From Cyrtodaria siliqua (taxonomy: Eukaryota > Mollusca > Bivalvia > Adapedonta > Hiatellidae), in assembly GCA_037043455.1 (NCBI GenBank), contig JAWPHD010004382.1:1-64000 (forward strand): a stretch of DNA of 64,000 nucleotides, written 5' to 3'. Under the pieces are notes generated by a model. That model was not told the DNA's origin. It made no database searches and saw nothing but the letters and a program-made list of their open reading frames with translations. Below, one piece after another: positions 48,251 through 58,814 of this stretch; position 1 is the stretch's first letter, and each line of letters starts with the position of its first letter. Both the position numbers and the translations under genes were made by a program.

Positions 48251-48539
48251 CTGTCCATTTCTTCACTAAAGTTGATCGACAAGGAAGCCGAAAAATGTTT
48301 CATTCGTACAGATCCCTTGTATAACACTGCTTCCATAGTTCAAAGCTAGGCACAACATGTTCTCCGACCCCATATTGACAAGGATTCTGATCACGTCAGC
48401 ATTTTCTAAAACTACTATATATTAATAAAGGTATTGATTTCATTGACATGCCTAGTATTTTTCGAGATACTCATGTAGTGATTCTATCCCAAAATATAAA
48501 AAGCCTATTAGAAATATTATTTTCAACTGCAACAAAATA

Positions 48540-48830
48540 GTTTCTGACCTTGATATAGTACATAATAATCCTAAGGAATGTGAATGCAACACATCAACAT
48601 TTTGCTATGCTCCAGCAGGTCATGTCATCACTGGTAATTTTGATATTGTTGATAAACGTATTCGGCATTTGTTTTCGAAAGGTCATATATAGTGATTACC
48701 TTCAACTATTGATTTTAATGCCTATCGTGCCCAGATCGCCCACTCCATTGAAGAATTTAGTATAAAATCGTGTCATAGAGAACATGCGGACTCAAACTCG
48801 CTTTCTACTTGGAAAAAGTCAATACTTAAA
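48540..48830 (+). pseudogene. Naiad CxC linker domain
   Basis: With one frameshift it reads PKECECNTSTFCYAPAGHVI, then GNFDIVDKRIRHLFSKGHI, LPSTIDFNAYRAQIAHSIEE and FSIKSCHRE. C-x-C followed by FCY and PAGH is the linker signature that joins the nuclease to the RT in N-terminal-nuclease PLEs. A TAG stop lies after GHI. Confidence 0.8.
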
Positions 48831-48859
48831 ATTATACATATACGTATTACCTTTTATAA

Positions 48860-49185
48860 TGCTAAAGAAGGATAGAAAGATCGGACAGGGAACGCAGCAT
48901 TCAAGGACGACAGTCAACCACAAAACACAAAAACAAACACGCAAACAGACAAACGAAAAGGCAAAATTAATAAAAAAAAATGCAAACGACATCACAAACA
49001 CAAAAGGGTTGACAATAGGGCTACCGCCTTGGAACGGTCAGTGGCAAAGTAGGCCACTGGGGGTTTAAACCGGTTCTAGGGTGCACCAAATCTCACACTT
49101 ACCCTACTGTCATTCCATTAAAATAGGACGGTGTAAATAAAGAAATCCCCGCCATGATCTAATCTCTAACCAACAAGGCAGAGTT
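48860..49185 (-). mobile_element. Inverted Naiad 3' UTR embedded in the composite copy
   Basis: It is the reverse complement of about 50915-51230 at ~90% identity, including the complete module (49011-49111). It separates the CxC linker from the RT. Either a second element inserted, or template switching/inversion occurred during integration. Confidence 0.8.
49011..49111 (-). other. Structured Naiad 3'-UTR module, copy 5
   Basis: All three stems are intact: GACAGTAGGG/CCCTATTGTC, CAGTGGC/GCCACTG and ACCG/CGGT. It is the best-preserved copy in the window. Confidence 0.65.
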
Positions 49186-50728
49186 GTTGGTTCTTTACTT
49201 CCTCCGAGGCCTAGGTTTTCCTTTCGTAATTTAGAATCGGGAATTCAGGAATTTCATAATAAATTTGTTTTAGTTTCTGCAGATAAAGCAGCTAATTATG
49301 TAAATGTAATGTAATGTCTCTGGAACTCGGCAGCACCAATTTGTATACTCCAGTTAATTCTACTGAAGATGATGTTATTTCCGCACATATCACTAGGTGC
49401 ACTACTTTCAAGGCTGGTGTAAACGATAAGCAAATAAACTGCCTACTATGTACTGGATTCCTAAATTACATAAAAATACGTATACGGCTCGCTTTATTTC
49501 GAATTCTAGTGCCTGCACCACAACAAACATCTCCAAACTTTTAACTTCTTGTATTACTGCCGTTAAAGATCACGTTAAAATATATTGTGATAAAACTTAT
49601 GAAAACTCTGGGATTAATTTATTTTGGTCTATAAAAAATTCAGGAGACGTTCTTGATAAAATTGTCAATAAAGGTCAAGTTTCATAAATAAGCACTTATG
49701 ACTTCTTTACACTATATACAACCTTACCACATCACGTTATTAAAGACAAGCTAATTTCTCTTAAAAAAAACCTTTGCTACAGAAAATACTAAATTAGACA
49801 ATTATACTATGTGGACTTGCTATGAAGTTTGTGAAGCACTCATCTTCCTATTAGATAATATTTTCGTCAGGTATGGAACCACCGTTTGTAGACAAATTGT
49901 TGGTATCCCTATGGGTACGAACTGTGCACCACTTGTCGCAGATTTGTTTTTATTTGGCTATAAAAGAGATTTTATGTTGAGTCTTTCACCAGACACCAAG
50001 ACAGATGTTATTGAAGCCTTTAATGACACCTTTCGGTATCTGGATGACACACTGAACATTGACAAGCCTTTCTTTCCAACTATGGTTAATAATATTTATC
50101 CTAAAGAACTTCAGCTTAACAAAGCTAACATATCTGAAAATAACGTCTTCTTTTCTTGATTTAGATCTCTCGATTGAAAATGGTGAAATAATTAGCCAAA
50201 TCTATGACAAGAGAGATGATTTTCATTTTGACATTGTTAATTATCCCCACTTGAATGGGGTGTTCCCCGAGCAACTTCTTATGGGTTGTATGTGTCTCAA
50301 CTTATTCGTTTTTCAAGAGCTTGTACTCGAGTTGAGGACTTTAATATTCGTAATATTTGTATAACTAAAAACACTACTCAATCAGAGTTACCATTACCAT
50401 AAACTTCGTAAAACCTTTGCAAAATTTTAGTATCGTAACCCTGATCTTCTTTCCAAATATAAAAGTAATTTAAGGACTCTTCTGCGACAAAGACTGACTT
50501 CTGACTTCTATGGTGATTTATAAACTTCGTAAGATTCTTGGTCATGATCACTTTCATACTATCTTTGTTAAACTTGTTAAAAAGTTTATCAAAAGAGGTT
50601 TAGACCCTATCATTTTGCAACGTACTGCATGCTTGGTGGTGGACCCTTTTACAGTTCGCCACTATGCTTTCCTTTTTAAATGTACGATGACCGGACAGGC
50701 TGTGGACCCTATGATGACGCCTACCTAA
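49186..50728 (+). pseudogene. Naiad reverse transcriptase, most complete copy
   Basis: Blocks in order: KFVLVSADKAANYV (about 49258); TMYWIPKLHKNTYTARFISN (about 49445-49505); TTNISKLLTSCITAVKDHV; NLFWSIKNSGDVLDKI; TYDFFTLYTTLPHHVIKD with the first catalytic Asp (about 49697); VGIPMGTNCAPLVADLFLFG (about 49888-49950); FRYLDDTLNIDKP with the DD pair (about 50030-50065); FLDLDLSIENG; DKRDDFHFDIVNYPHL; the thumb; and the tail LVVDPFTVRHYAFLFKCTMT. At least five frameshifts or stops occur. It is PLE RT, related to telomerase RT. No in-frame TGA sits at a conserved Cys position. Confidence 0.85.
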
Positions 50729-51235
50729 AGCCCATTGGGACGGTGGCGTTTGATGTTTGTCTAAGATCTTTCTTGTCGTGCCCTTAATGGTTTATTCTCT
50801 TGTTTCTCTGGCTTCTGCCAAGTCAATGAGTACCTTCATTGTGGCTTTCTAGACTATTGTTTTTTTGTATTATATTTACACGAGCATATTTGTGTTTTAC
50901 TTATATTGCCTATTGATGCTGCCTTGTTGGTTAGAGATTATTTCATGGCGGGGATTTCTTTAATTACACTGTCCTGTTTTAATGGGATGACAGTAGGGTA
51001 AGTGTGAGGTTTGGTGCCCCCTAGAACCGGTTTAAACCCCCAGTGGAATACTTTGCCACTGAACGTTCCAAGGCGGTAGCCCTATTGTCAACCGTTTTGT
51101 GTTTGTGATGTCGTTTACATTTTTTATTAATTTTACCTTCTTGTTTGTCTGTTTGCGTGTTTGTTTCTGTGTTTTGTGGTTGACTGTCCTCCTTGAATGC
51201 TAATTTCCCTGTCCGATCTTTTTATATTTCTTGTA
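50729..51235 (+). mobile_element. Naiad 3' UTR and terminus
   Basis: The non-coding tail follows the RT stop: TCTGGCTTCTGCCAAGTCAA, the module, then a GT-rich end (CGTGTTTGTTTCTGTGTTTT) close to 51230, where Polinton integrase resumes. Confidence 0.8.
50989..51089 (+). other. Structured Naiad 3'-UTR module, copy 6
   Basis: GACAGTAGGG (50989-50998) pairs with CCCTATTGTC (51080-51089). Inside, CAGTGG/CCACTG and an ACG/CGG-reduced terminal hairpin remain. It lies 261 nt after the RT stop. Confidence 0.6.
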
Positions 51236-51535
51236 TGAAAATATGAAAATTAGTAAAGCTTTGCCAAAGTTCAAAATGGGAGACAAGTTTAGAATTAACA
51301 AATATAAAGGAACGTTTGAGAAAGCGTATACACCGAACTGGACAGAATAAATGTTTGTTATTGATGGAATTCAACATACACATCATGTGACATACAAAAT
51401 AAAAGATTTGAACCCCCAAAACATCAAAGGAAGCTTATACGAATTAGAAATAATAAAATCTGATCAAGAAGTATTTAGAATTGAAAAGGTTATACGACGT
51501 GATTATAAAAACAAACAAGCACTAGTTAAATAGAA
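51236..51535 (+). pseudogene. Polinton integrase C-terminal part
   Basis: It continues the integrase after the Naiad: KISKALPKFKMGDKFRINKY, then a TAA in place of a sense codon after YTPNWTE, then FVIDGIQHTHHVTYKIKDLN, LYELEIIKSDQEVFRIEKVI and RRDYKNKQALVK with a premature stop. The SH3-like/chromodomain-type C-terminus is typical of Polinton integrases. Confidence 0.85.
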
Positions 51536-51544
51536 AGGTTACAA

Positions 51545-51690
51545 TGAGTAGAAAAGGTATGCAAAACACTTGAAGAGTTAAAACATAAATATCGAAAACT
51601 AATGCTATTAGGTAAGCTAGGTCAAGTAGAATATGATAAAAACTTGATGAAAACAGGTAAAAATGTTCGATTTGAAATGTAAAATATGAG
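51545..51690 (+). pseudogene. Polinton small distal ORF
   Basis: A decayed short frame with TLEELKHKYRKLMLLGKLGQ and EYDKNLMKTGKNVRFEM lies between the integrase and the TIR. It is a Lys-rich small protein of unknown function. Confidence 0.4.
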
Positions 51691-51732
51691 CGTGCAGGAA
51701 AATAAAATATTCTATGATGGAGCGTAATATGT

Positions 51733-52197
51733 ATAGTGATGACGAGGATGATTGCCCTGTCCCTTCCGACTTTGTTTGATATTATTACAACTATTGTGAA
51801 AGGGCGGATAAGTACTTCAGCGCTCCATAGATCACTTGTTTTAAAATCTGGTTGGCCGCGCTTGGCTGGAAGCGTCCACCTGTTTAGATTTTACCTAGAT
51901 TTGAAAATAGTTAGAATAAAGTAACACGTCATATTATCAATTATCCTGCGAATAGTATAGAAACTGGCGGTTCTGGGGGATTTTTTTCCTAAGTGGGGTT
52001 TGCAAAACGAGTTTTGACTTTGTTGAGGGGGGCTGGACAACACAGCATCGCCTCGGCTTGTAACTGATTGCTGTATTTGATCTGTTTTTCGGCGATTTTA
52101 GCTTGTTTTTCATGCTGTAACATGCAAATCTACCATCTCATCATGGAGGGTACCCCAAGGGAAAAACTGTCCAAGAACCGCCAGTTTCTATACTACT
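51733..52197. repeat. Polinton right terminal inverted repeat
   Basis: Complementary to 42827-43287. The outer palindrome-ended subunit is 51951-52197, ending CTATACTACT. Confidence 0.85.
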
Positions 52198-52203
52198 TAT
52201 ATC
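52198..52203. other. Polinton right target-site duplication
   Basis: TATATC, matching CATATC on the left at 5 of 6 positions. Confidence 0.75.
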
Positions 52204-53711
52204 TACAAACAGTTGCATTTTCCCAGCCTTCTTTTTTCACACTTCACATTTACCTATTGGTGAAGAGAAACTATTCTTGAAGTGAAACTGAAATATGACA
52301 ATAAAAAATGTCCTTCCCTACATATGAAAGTAGGGAAATGTGAACACACCCTTTCTACGAATGATATTATTTCAACGAATTAAACACTGTAAATAGGTCA
52401 GATGAACATTTCCACTAAAGATAAACATGTTCACTAAAAACAATTATATCGTAACGTGACATAAGCGATTAACTCGTAAAAATACCACGTAAAGCCATGT
52501 TTTGTGATATGTGAGACTAACATTCCCACGAAAAAGAAAGATATCTAAATCCTTCTTTGAACATTTCAATTCAGTTAGAAGAAAACATTTATAATGTTCA
52601 TCTCCTATTATTGTTCGGCAGATACATACTACATATATACTATTTATTTCATTAAGGTTTAATTACGCAAAAACATAGTCAATGCATGGTAATAATGTCA
52701 TTATGCCGAAACTGCAATTTAAAACACAAACTGAAAAATATAGAAGCGAGCGAGAAAGGGAAATGGGAAGAAAAAGAAACTCTAAATAAACTTTAAACGA
52801 TCAACATAATACAATATTTAGATGTAAGAAGCGATTAGGTGGTATGGATATTGTATCAGGTATATGTTAACTATCGTAACATAATATTGGCATAATATTG
52901 AATATTCTTAATTAAACACTTCATTTAAAAAAAGACGATCCATAATTTATAATCTCAGGCTATATACATATTTCATGTCTTAATATCACCGAAATATTCG
53001 TCATTAAGAAATGTCATATTGGCAAATATGGTAGATGTGTCGATTAGCCGTCAAGGTCGAAGGCAATTCGCATGTAGTGCATTGAGGGGAATTATTTTAC
53101 ATCTCGAGTAAAACTGTATTTATGGTCGATGAATACATTTCTATCAAATGAACGACAAGATAATATAATTATATGTATCGGACAAGATACAGTTGGGCAG
53201 CAGCTGAAAAGAAAATGCACCTTGTACTAAATTGCTATAATTATTATAAAACGTGTAAGAGTGGGCGGGTTGAGGGTGGGGGATATGAGTGGTAAATTCC
53301 ACAAACTTACAAAAATGAATACTCTGTAACACACACCACGAATATATTTAATAGTCCCCCTACTAGGCAGGGACCCAACTTCTCGTATCGTGTAAAAAAA
53401 AACATTTGGTTTACCCGGAAAGATATACTCTGATTTTTTGCATATCAATAGCAGAAACTGTGCTATATACCAAACCACTGTATGGATTAATGGTATTCTT
53501 TGCATTTCGTAACACCAACGCATTTTCTACGGAAGCCCGTAAGTGATAAGAAAATATTGATATTCAGAGAAAAAATGTGCACAAGTTTATATTTTAGCGA
53601 TTTTATTTTGTTTTGTGCATAAATAAGACATAAGCACGCCTGATTATATTCTGTGATGCAAAATGCAATTTTCAATATATTTTTTTTAAATTAAAAGCGG
53701 TTTAAGGATTG
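52204..53711. other. AT-rich non-coding DNA
   Basis: Nothing recognised. Confidence 0.35.
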
Positions 53712-54130
53712 AAGATGGCGGGCAGATGGGTGGAGTGGGGACGGGCATCCACCTTTTGGCTAAAGCTTTCATACACGTTGTTAATAACTTGTTTTCGATT
53801 AAAACCAACTTTACTGTGAAGCGTTATATCGTTAAGATGCCACTTTCTTCTTGCGAGCAAGGCCAATATTTTCCTTTTCAGAAAAATGTTATGACCCCTG
53901 AGTTACTTAACAAAAATGTTATGACCCCTGAGTTACTTGAACAAAAATGTACATCTTGGGTAACGCTTAGGTGCAAGGTTTTGATACCTTCTTTATCTTA
54001 TTTTGGATTTTAACTAAAATTGCTGTGAAGCCTTATATGAAACAGACATCACTTCCTTACGATCAATGTGGACCTTTGCCTTTTCTAAATAGAGTTATGG
54101 CCCCTGATTATCTACGAAAATGCATTTTTG
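53712..54130. repeat. Divergent ~200-bp repeat with a 31-bp duplication
   Basis: TTTACTGTGAAG, GTTATGACCCCTGAGTTACT and related words recur at about 200 bp. AAAAATGTTATGACCCCTGA plus GTTACTT is duplicated in tandem at 53881-53940. It resembles dispersed mollusc repeats. Confidence 0.5.
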
Positions 54131-55005
54131 TGTCGAGTTTATTTTGATTAATCAAGTTTTGTTGAAAATTAAACACGTTTTGGGTTGAAATTTTATATAC
54201 AAATAGGATACGAGTAAATGCTAACAATGTTTATGATACATCACATTGTTTTGCCATTTTGGAATAGAGGTATGACCCTTAATTTACTTAGAATATATGA
54301 TTATTGCAACAACTATTTTTAATTGTGTAGGGTTTAAACCATATCGTTTTGTGTGAAGTCTAAATAACATTAACATACTGGCGGATATTTAGAATCCGTT
54401 CGATGGTAGCTTTTAAATTTCTTAATACAGTTATGGACCTTAAATTAACCTTAAAAATAGAATAGTAGTTACTGTAATTACTGTCTTGTCAAATTGTAAA
54501 TTTCCAAATTGGTTCATTATTTTTGTCAGTCAGATGATTGTATTTATCAGAAAAATAACGGGGTTTTTTAATGACTAGTTTTGTTGAAAGGCGATTGAGA
54601 GACGTCAATGTTTGGGTTTGACGTCTGACAATGTTTCTCCAAAATATGTTGAAAACTATCTAAATGATTTATTGAAATATGCACTATTGTTACATATGAT
54701 CATTAACTGTCCAACCAACATTGTTGTTTCTGTGACCTTGAGTTTCAATTCAAGATTCTGATTGACTGAGACCCAATATATTAAATAGTGTAATCTGGTA
54801 ATAGAGCCATGTTTACAGTTTAAAACTATAAATATCACTAAATGTGATCCATATCCTATTTCGAGTCAGAAACAAATTATGGTATAAAAGTCGAGAAGGA
54901 AATATAACATTCACAGAACACAGTCAGTCAACCAAACACACGTATTTGAACAAATACCAATCACAAGGATAGAAAAGAGCAAAGTATGCGAAATGGCAAA
55001 CTCAA
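54131..55005. other. AT-rich non-coding DNA
   Basis: Further faint copies of the preceding repeat occur near 54260 and 54420. No gene was recognised. Confidence 0.35.
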
Positions 55006-55337
55006 ACGGTTGGAAATATGGGTACGTCATTGGTATGGTCAGTGACAATGTGGGTACCTCCTTGGAATGGTCAGTGACATAAAGGCCGCTGGGGTTAAAC
55101 GGTTCTAGAGTGCACCAAACCCCACACCTACCCTAGTTTCATTACAATAAAATGCGACCAGCCGGGCTATATCCCCTTACAAACTAGGAAGTATTAATAG
55201 CAATTAGTAGGCAATATAAGTATAACAAAAAATGATCATGCATATATGAATACAAAATTCCTAGAAAGACACAAAGCAAATACTTGTCAGAAGCCAGGAC
55301 AACAAAAGAATAATGACAACATCAAAGTAAAAAATTT

Positions 55338-55508
55338 ACATGTCGCCAGTACTAAGATATCTCCGCCCTATTGTTGATATCGGAGTATATTGACAATAGT
55401 TTATATAACATAGTTGCACATGCTTTATACACGTGATGTTATTTGTCGGAGGTATCGTTCTGGTCTGATTGGTTAAAATGGATAAATGATTGACAACTGG
55501 CGACATGT
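55338..55508. mobile_element. 171-bp MITE, 13-bp perfect TIRs
   Basis: ACATGTCGCCAGT at the left and ACTGGCGACATGT at the right. There is no coding content. It is nested in the Naiad 3' UTR. Confidence 0.75.
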
Positions 55509-55558
55509 TAATTAGGCTTTACCATCCCTTGCCCTATTTAGGTAGAAGCACATGCATT

Positions 55559-55682
55559 CATTACGATATATAGTATATGAGGATAGATATAGAGAAAAGC
55601 AGAAGGCCCTTTATTATTTACATATCCTATAACTATATTCTCTCTGGCCTTCTAAACTATATATCGTAATAAATGCCTGTCA
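55559..55682. mobile_element. 124-bp MITE with 7-bp target duplication
   Basis: Inverted ends contain ATTACGATATATAGT and ACTATATATCGTAAT. The flanks are GTAGAAG (55552-55558 and 55683-55689). It is inserted in the same Naiad 3' UTR. The duplication length and ends are compatible with hAT-type mobilisation. Confidence 0.75.
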
Positions 55683-55945
55683 GTAGAAGTCATCATAGGG
55701 TTCACAATCTGTCGGGTCATCGCAACATTAATTGTAAAGCATTGTGGCCAACTGTAAATGGGTCAACATGCAGTGCGTTGCAGAATGACAGGGTCGTTAC
55801 CTATTTTGTTTTGTTTGTTAACAAGTTTAACACAGACTGTATGAATGTGATAATGACCAATGATCTTAAAAAGTCTGTACATATAGTCACCATACTTTTA
55901 AAAGTAAATCAGGGTTACGATAATAAACGTCTGCAAAGGTTTATC

Positions 55946-56350
55946 CGGATATAAAACTCAGTGAAGCACTATAAAACCTGGATCAGATGAAAAGCAAAAC
56001 AAACTTCCAACTATGTACCGGATTCCTAATTTACAAAAAACAGCATAATAAAGCATACTTTCTGCCTATTTCTAGTGTCTGTACCACTACAAACATCTCC
56101 AAATATTGTGCTAAAGCTTTTGACAACTCTTATTTTTAGTCGTTATTACTATCTTGAAAAGGAATGCAGTAAGCGTCACTCAAACCTTTTCAAAGACAAG
56201 CTTATTGCTCTTATTCAATATTTGTTTTAGTGAATGGACTCCACCATTACGTTTCCCGGAGGGGTCTGTTTGCGTCTTTGTTTTTGTGTTTTGTGGTTGA
56301 CTGTCGTCCTTGAATGTTGCTTTCCCTGTCCGATATTTTTATATTTCTTT
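55946..56350 (+). mobile_element. Naiad RT scrap and 3' end, plus strand
   Basis: 55970-56225 matches the fingers/palm region (CCAACTATGTACCGGATTCC, CTACAAACATCTCCAAATAT, TTCAAAGACAAGCTTATTGC). 56265-56350 is the terminal GTGTTTTGTGGTTGACTGTC tail. It is head-to-head with the preceding minus copy. Confidence 0.65.
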
Positions 56351-56593
56351 ACAGTATAGCGTTTGTTCTTACCATCACTTTTTATAATTTCATAGCTCTA
56401 ATTAGCCTACCTAAAATTAAAATACTAACCTAAATTCATCAAAAATGTCCAAAGTAAGCTGTGTTCCGTTCGACTGTTTACCACTCAGCAACACCCCATA
56501 GCATTAGTGGTGTCAGGTCGCGGAGTTGATTTCTGATAACCAGTTTGATATTTTAGCTAATTATGACGTAATCGCAGACTATTTTCTAAGAAG

Positions 56594-56870
56594 TTGACAG
56601 AGTCACATGGTGACCCTGGTAACGACTGGGTAATGATCACTGCTAAAACGCTTATCAAAGGAGGTTGTCACCTTATTATTTTGCAACGCACTGCATGTTT
56701 AGTGGTTGACCCATTTACAGTTCACCGCTTTGCTTTCAACTTGATTGTTCGATCGCCGGAAAGATGGTGGACCTATGATGACGTCTACCTAAATCCTGAA
56801 AGGACGGTAACGTTTGATGTTTGTCTTCAATATTGTCTAGTCGTGCCCTTAACAGTGTCAAAATTGAAAT
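56594..56870 (+). pseudogene. Naiad RT C-terminal scrap
   Basis: The frame contains LIILQRTACLVVDPFTVHRF and the first bases of the 3' UTR. It is joined at about 56862 to an inverted RT piece. Confidence 0.65.
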
Positions 56871-57220
56871 GATCTCTCTTGTCATAGAGTTTGCTTATTA
56901 TTTCTCAGTTTCAATCGCGAGATGTAAATCGAGTAAAGAAGATAAAGCAACTATTAGAACTATTAGCTTTTTTGAGGTGAAGTTCTTTATGAATGAAAGT
57001 ATATGTAGTAACCATATTAGAAAAGAAAGGGTTGTAATTGTCCAATATATCATCCATATACAAAGAGGTATAATAAAAGGCTTCGATTACATCTGCCTAA
57101 GCGTATCTGGTAAAAGACTAAATATGAAACCTCTAGCACAACAAAACAAAAACCAATCTTCAACAAGAGGTGCATTTGAGATTCCAACAATTTGTCTATA
57201 AACAGTAGTGTCATAACTAG
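56862..57220 (-). pseudogene. Naiad RT palm fragment, inverted
   Basis: Minus-strand similarity covers the region from the RQIVGI motif (about 57200) through LSPDT.AD.IEAF and the DDIL region to DLHLAIETE and YDKRDHFNF. Many frameshifts are present. Confidence 0.65.
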
Positions 57221-57299
57221 TTCCATATGTGTAAAAATATTATCTTATATGAAAATAAATGCTTCGAAAACAGCTACGCGACAAGTCCACATGGTGTAA

Positions 57300-58150
57300 T
57301 TGCCCAAAAGCCTTCAACTAAATATGCCCAAAAGCCTACAACTAAATATTAGTGAGAATCAGAACTCATTTACTGTAGTTGCTGTGTATTCAGTCTGAAA
57401 TTTAAATATTTGCAAACATCAAGGGCGATAACTTTGTAAACCACTCCTCAATTGTTCATTGTCACCTTAATGATATTACTCAAAAAAGCATAGAAAATGA
57501 AATGCTATTTATTACAATCATCGTGAAAACAATCTCGCTCCTTAGTCAGAGGACGATATCCTCTGTGTTCAGTTAGAATATTACATTGTAATTGATGATA
57601 TTTCAAAGGGAAGTAGGAAACAATCAGACGATCGTATTTTTCGACAATTTAGAGCAACAACTTGATACTTGTCTGACCTGTCTGAAATCCGTTTGATATC
57701 AAGTTACACGCTAAACTGTGTGAAAATTGAAACCCATTTATTTAATGTATTGTGTACGAAAGCTGAAATTGCATTGTCGCAATAATCAAGGGCAATAACT
57801 CAGCAAGGCAGGTGCCGATTCTGCTCATCGTCATTTTGTCAAAGTTCATATTCATATAAAGTCTCATACTAAATAATGTGAAGATCGGAATCCGTTTACT
57901 AAAGTAATGTGTGTACTCATGCTCAAATGTGCCTATTCTTTCAATAACCAAGGGTAATAACTCTTTAAAGCAAGTGTCAGTTTAACTCGGTATTGAACTT
58001 GCAAAGGCCTTGTAGGTATAAGGCCTAACACCATACAACACTTAGTGGAAATCGGAAAATGTTTACTGCAGTTATTGTGAACACAAGAAATTTGCATTAT
58101 CCCTGGCACAGGACAGAACAAAATTCATAAAAGGTCCATAACTCTTGTTA
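57300..58150. repeat. Divergent ~150-bp repeat
   Basis: Units share TCAAGGGCAATAACTC, GTGAAGATCGGAATCCGTTTA and GTAATTGTGTAC-type words, about five times. Confidence 0.55.
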
Positions 58151-58670
58151 AAATTAGTAAAGTGTAACGTAATCAGGACTTGATTATGTAGTTTGATATT
58201 TCATATACACATATAGGTTTCAAATACTGGAACTGTATTTGCCTAAAAGGACGTGTGCAAATTTCTTTATTTTCCTTTGACTGTTTGTTCCGCGATTTTC
58301 ATATAGTTTGGTACGAATAGGTTACCGTAGAAATCGCGATGCTGTTACGGTTATACAAAGTATGCCAGAAGTGCATACAGTGGTTTCATAAGTACAAGAC
58401 CCCCATCTGTTAATATTTAAAAAAATCAGGAGTATATCTTTCCGGGTAAACGTTTTCGTTTTTTTAAGGCTTGGGGCCCTGCCTACTACCGGTCCATATA
58501 GGTGTTCCCCACGTTTGCCTGTCGTCCAGTCCGCCTATCAGTCCATCCGTCTACAATAATCGGATCCTGCGATTGCGTAATTTAGAGGAGATGATGCACA
58601 TCTTTTACATTTCACGAATTCGCCACATTAGGAACCTGCGATTGCGTGAAAACTATTTAAGATATCGAAA

Positions 58671-58756
58671 CAAAATTGGATGTGTGCGTCTGATGCAATA
58701 TGGAGATGATGAACAAAATTGGATGTGTGCGTCTGATGCAATATGGAGAGGATGAA
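58671..58756. repeat. 42-43 bp tandem duplication
   Basis: AAAATTGGATGTGTGCGTCT plus GATGCAATATGGAGA are duplicated back to back. Confidence 0.7.
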
Positions 58757-58814
58757 CATCTATTTTCTTTTTATTTTTTTCAAAATGTGAGTGTCATGGC
58801 AATATAATAATTGT

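Larger units (their letters stand above)
47783..51235 (+). mobile_element. Composite Naiad PLE inside Polinton integrase
   Basis: The order is GIY-YIG nuclease (47783-48250), CxC linker (48540-48830), an inverted 3'-UTR piece (48860-49185), RT (49186-50728), then 3' UTR with module (50989-51089). The nuclease ahead of the RT and the CxC linker define the Naiad type of Penelope-like element, the reverse of canonical PLEs. The left end is truncated in the nuclease (starting at VGQTG). Polinton integrase coding flanks both sides, with at most a few duplicated bases. Confidence 0.85.
42827..52197. mobile_element. Degenerate Polinton/Maverick with nested Naiads
   Basis: The termini are 5'-AGTAGTATAGAAACTGG and its complement, which gives the usual AG...CT ends. 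The TIRs are ~460 bp and a 6-bp flank is duplicated. Internal order is PolB (minus), a hydrophobic segment plus cysteine protease (plus), zinc-ribbon/PLA2-like ORF (plus), integrase (plus) and a small ORF (plus). Packaging ATPase and capsid genes were not found, so those segments are deleted. Every ORF is broken by frameshifts or stops. Naiad insertions at about 45764-46700 and 47783-51235 account for roughly 4.4 of 9.4 kb. The whole is a virus-like DNA transposon relic. Confidence 0.88.
55006..55945 (-). mobile_element. Naiad 3' portion carrying two MITE insertions
   Basis: The minus strand contains the RT tail (55945-55690), the 3' UTR and a decayed module (about 55035-55140). The 3' UTR is interrupted by two small palindromic elements at 55338-55508 and 55559-55682. 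Confidence 0.7.

Noticed and set aside
47783..50728. Selenocysteine-recoding Naiad, as known in some clams
   Set aside because: Conserved Cys positions that could be read here keep TGT/TGC and in-frame stops include TAA and TAG, so there is no sign of UGA recoding.
50989..51089. 3'-UTR module as a SECIS element or hammerhead ribozyme
   Set aside because: An ATGA quartet is present on the 5' side but the required 3' GA partner and apical AA loop are not. No CTGATGA/GAAA hammerhead core is seen.
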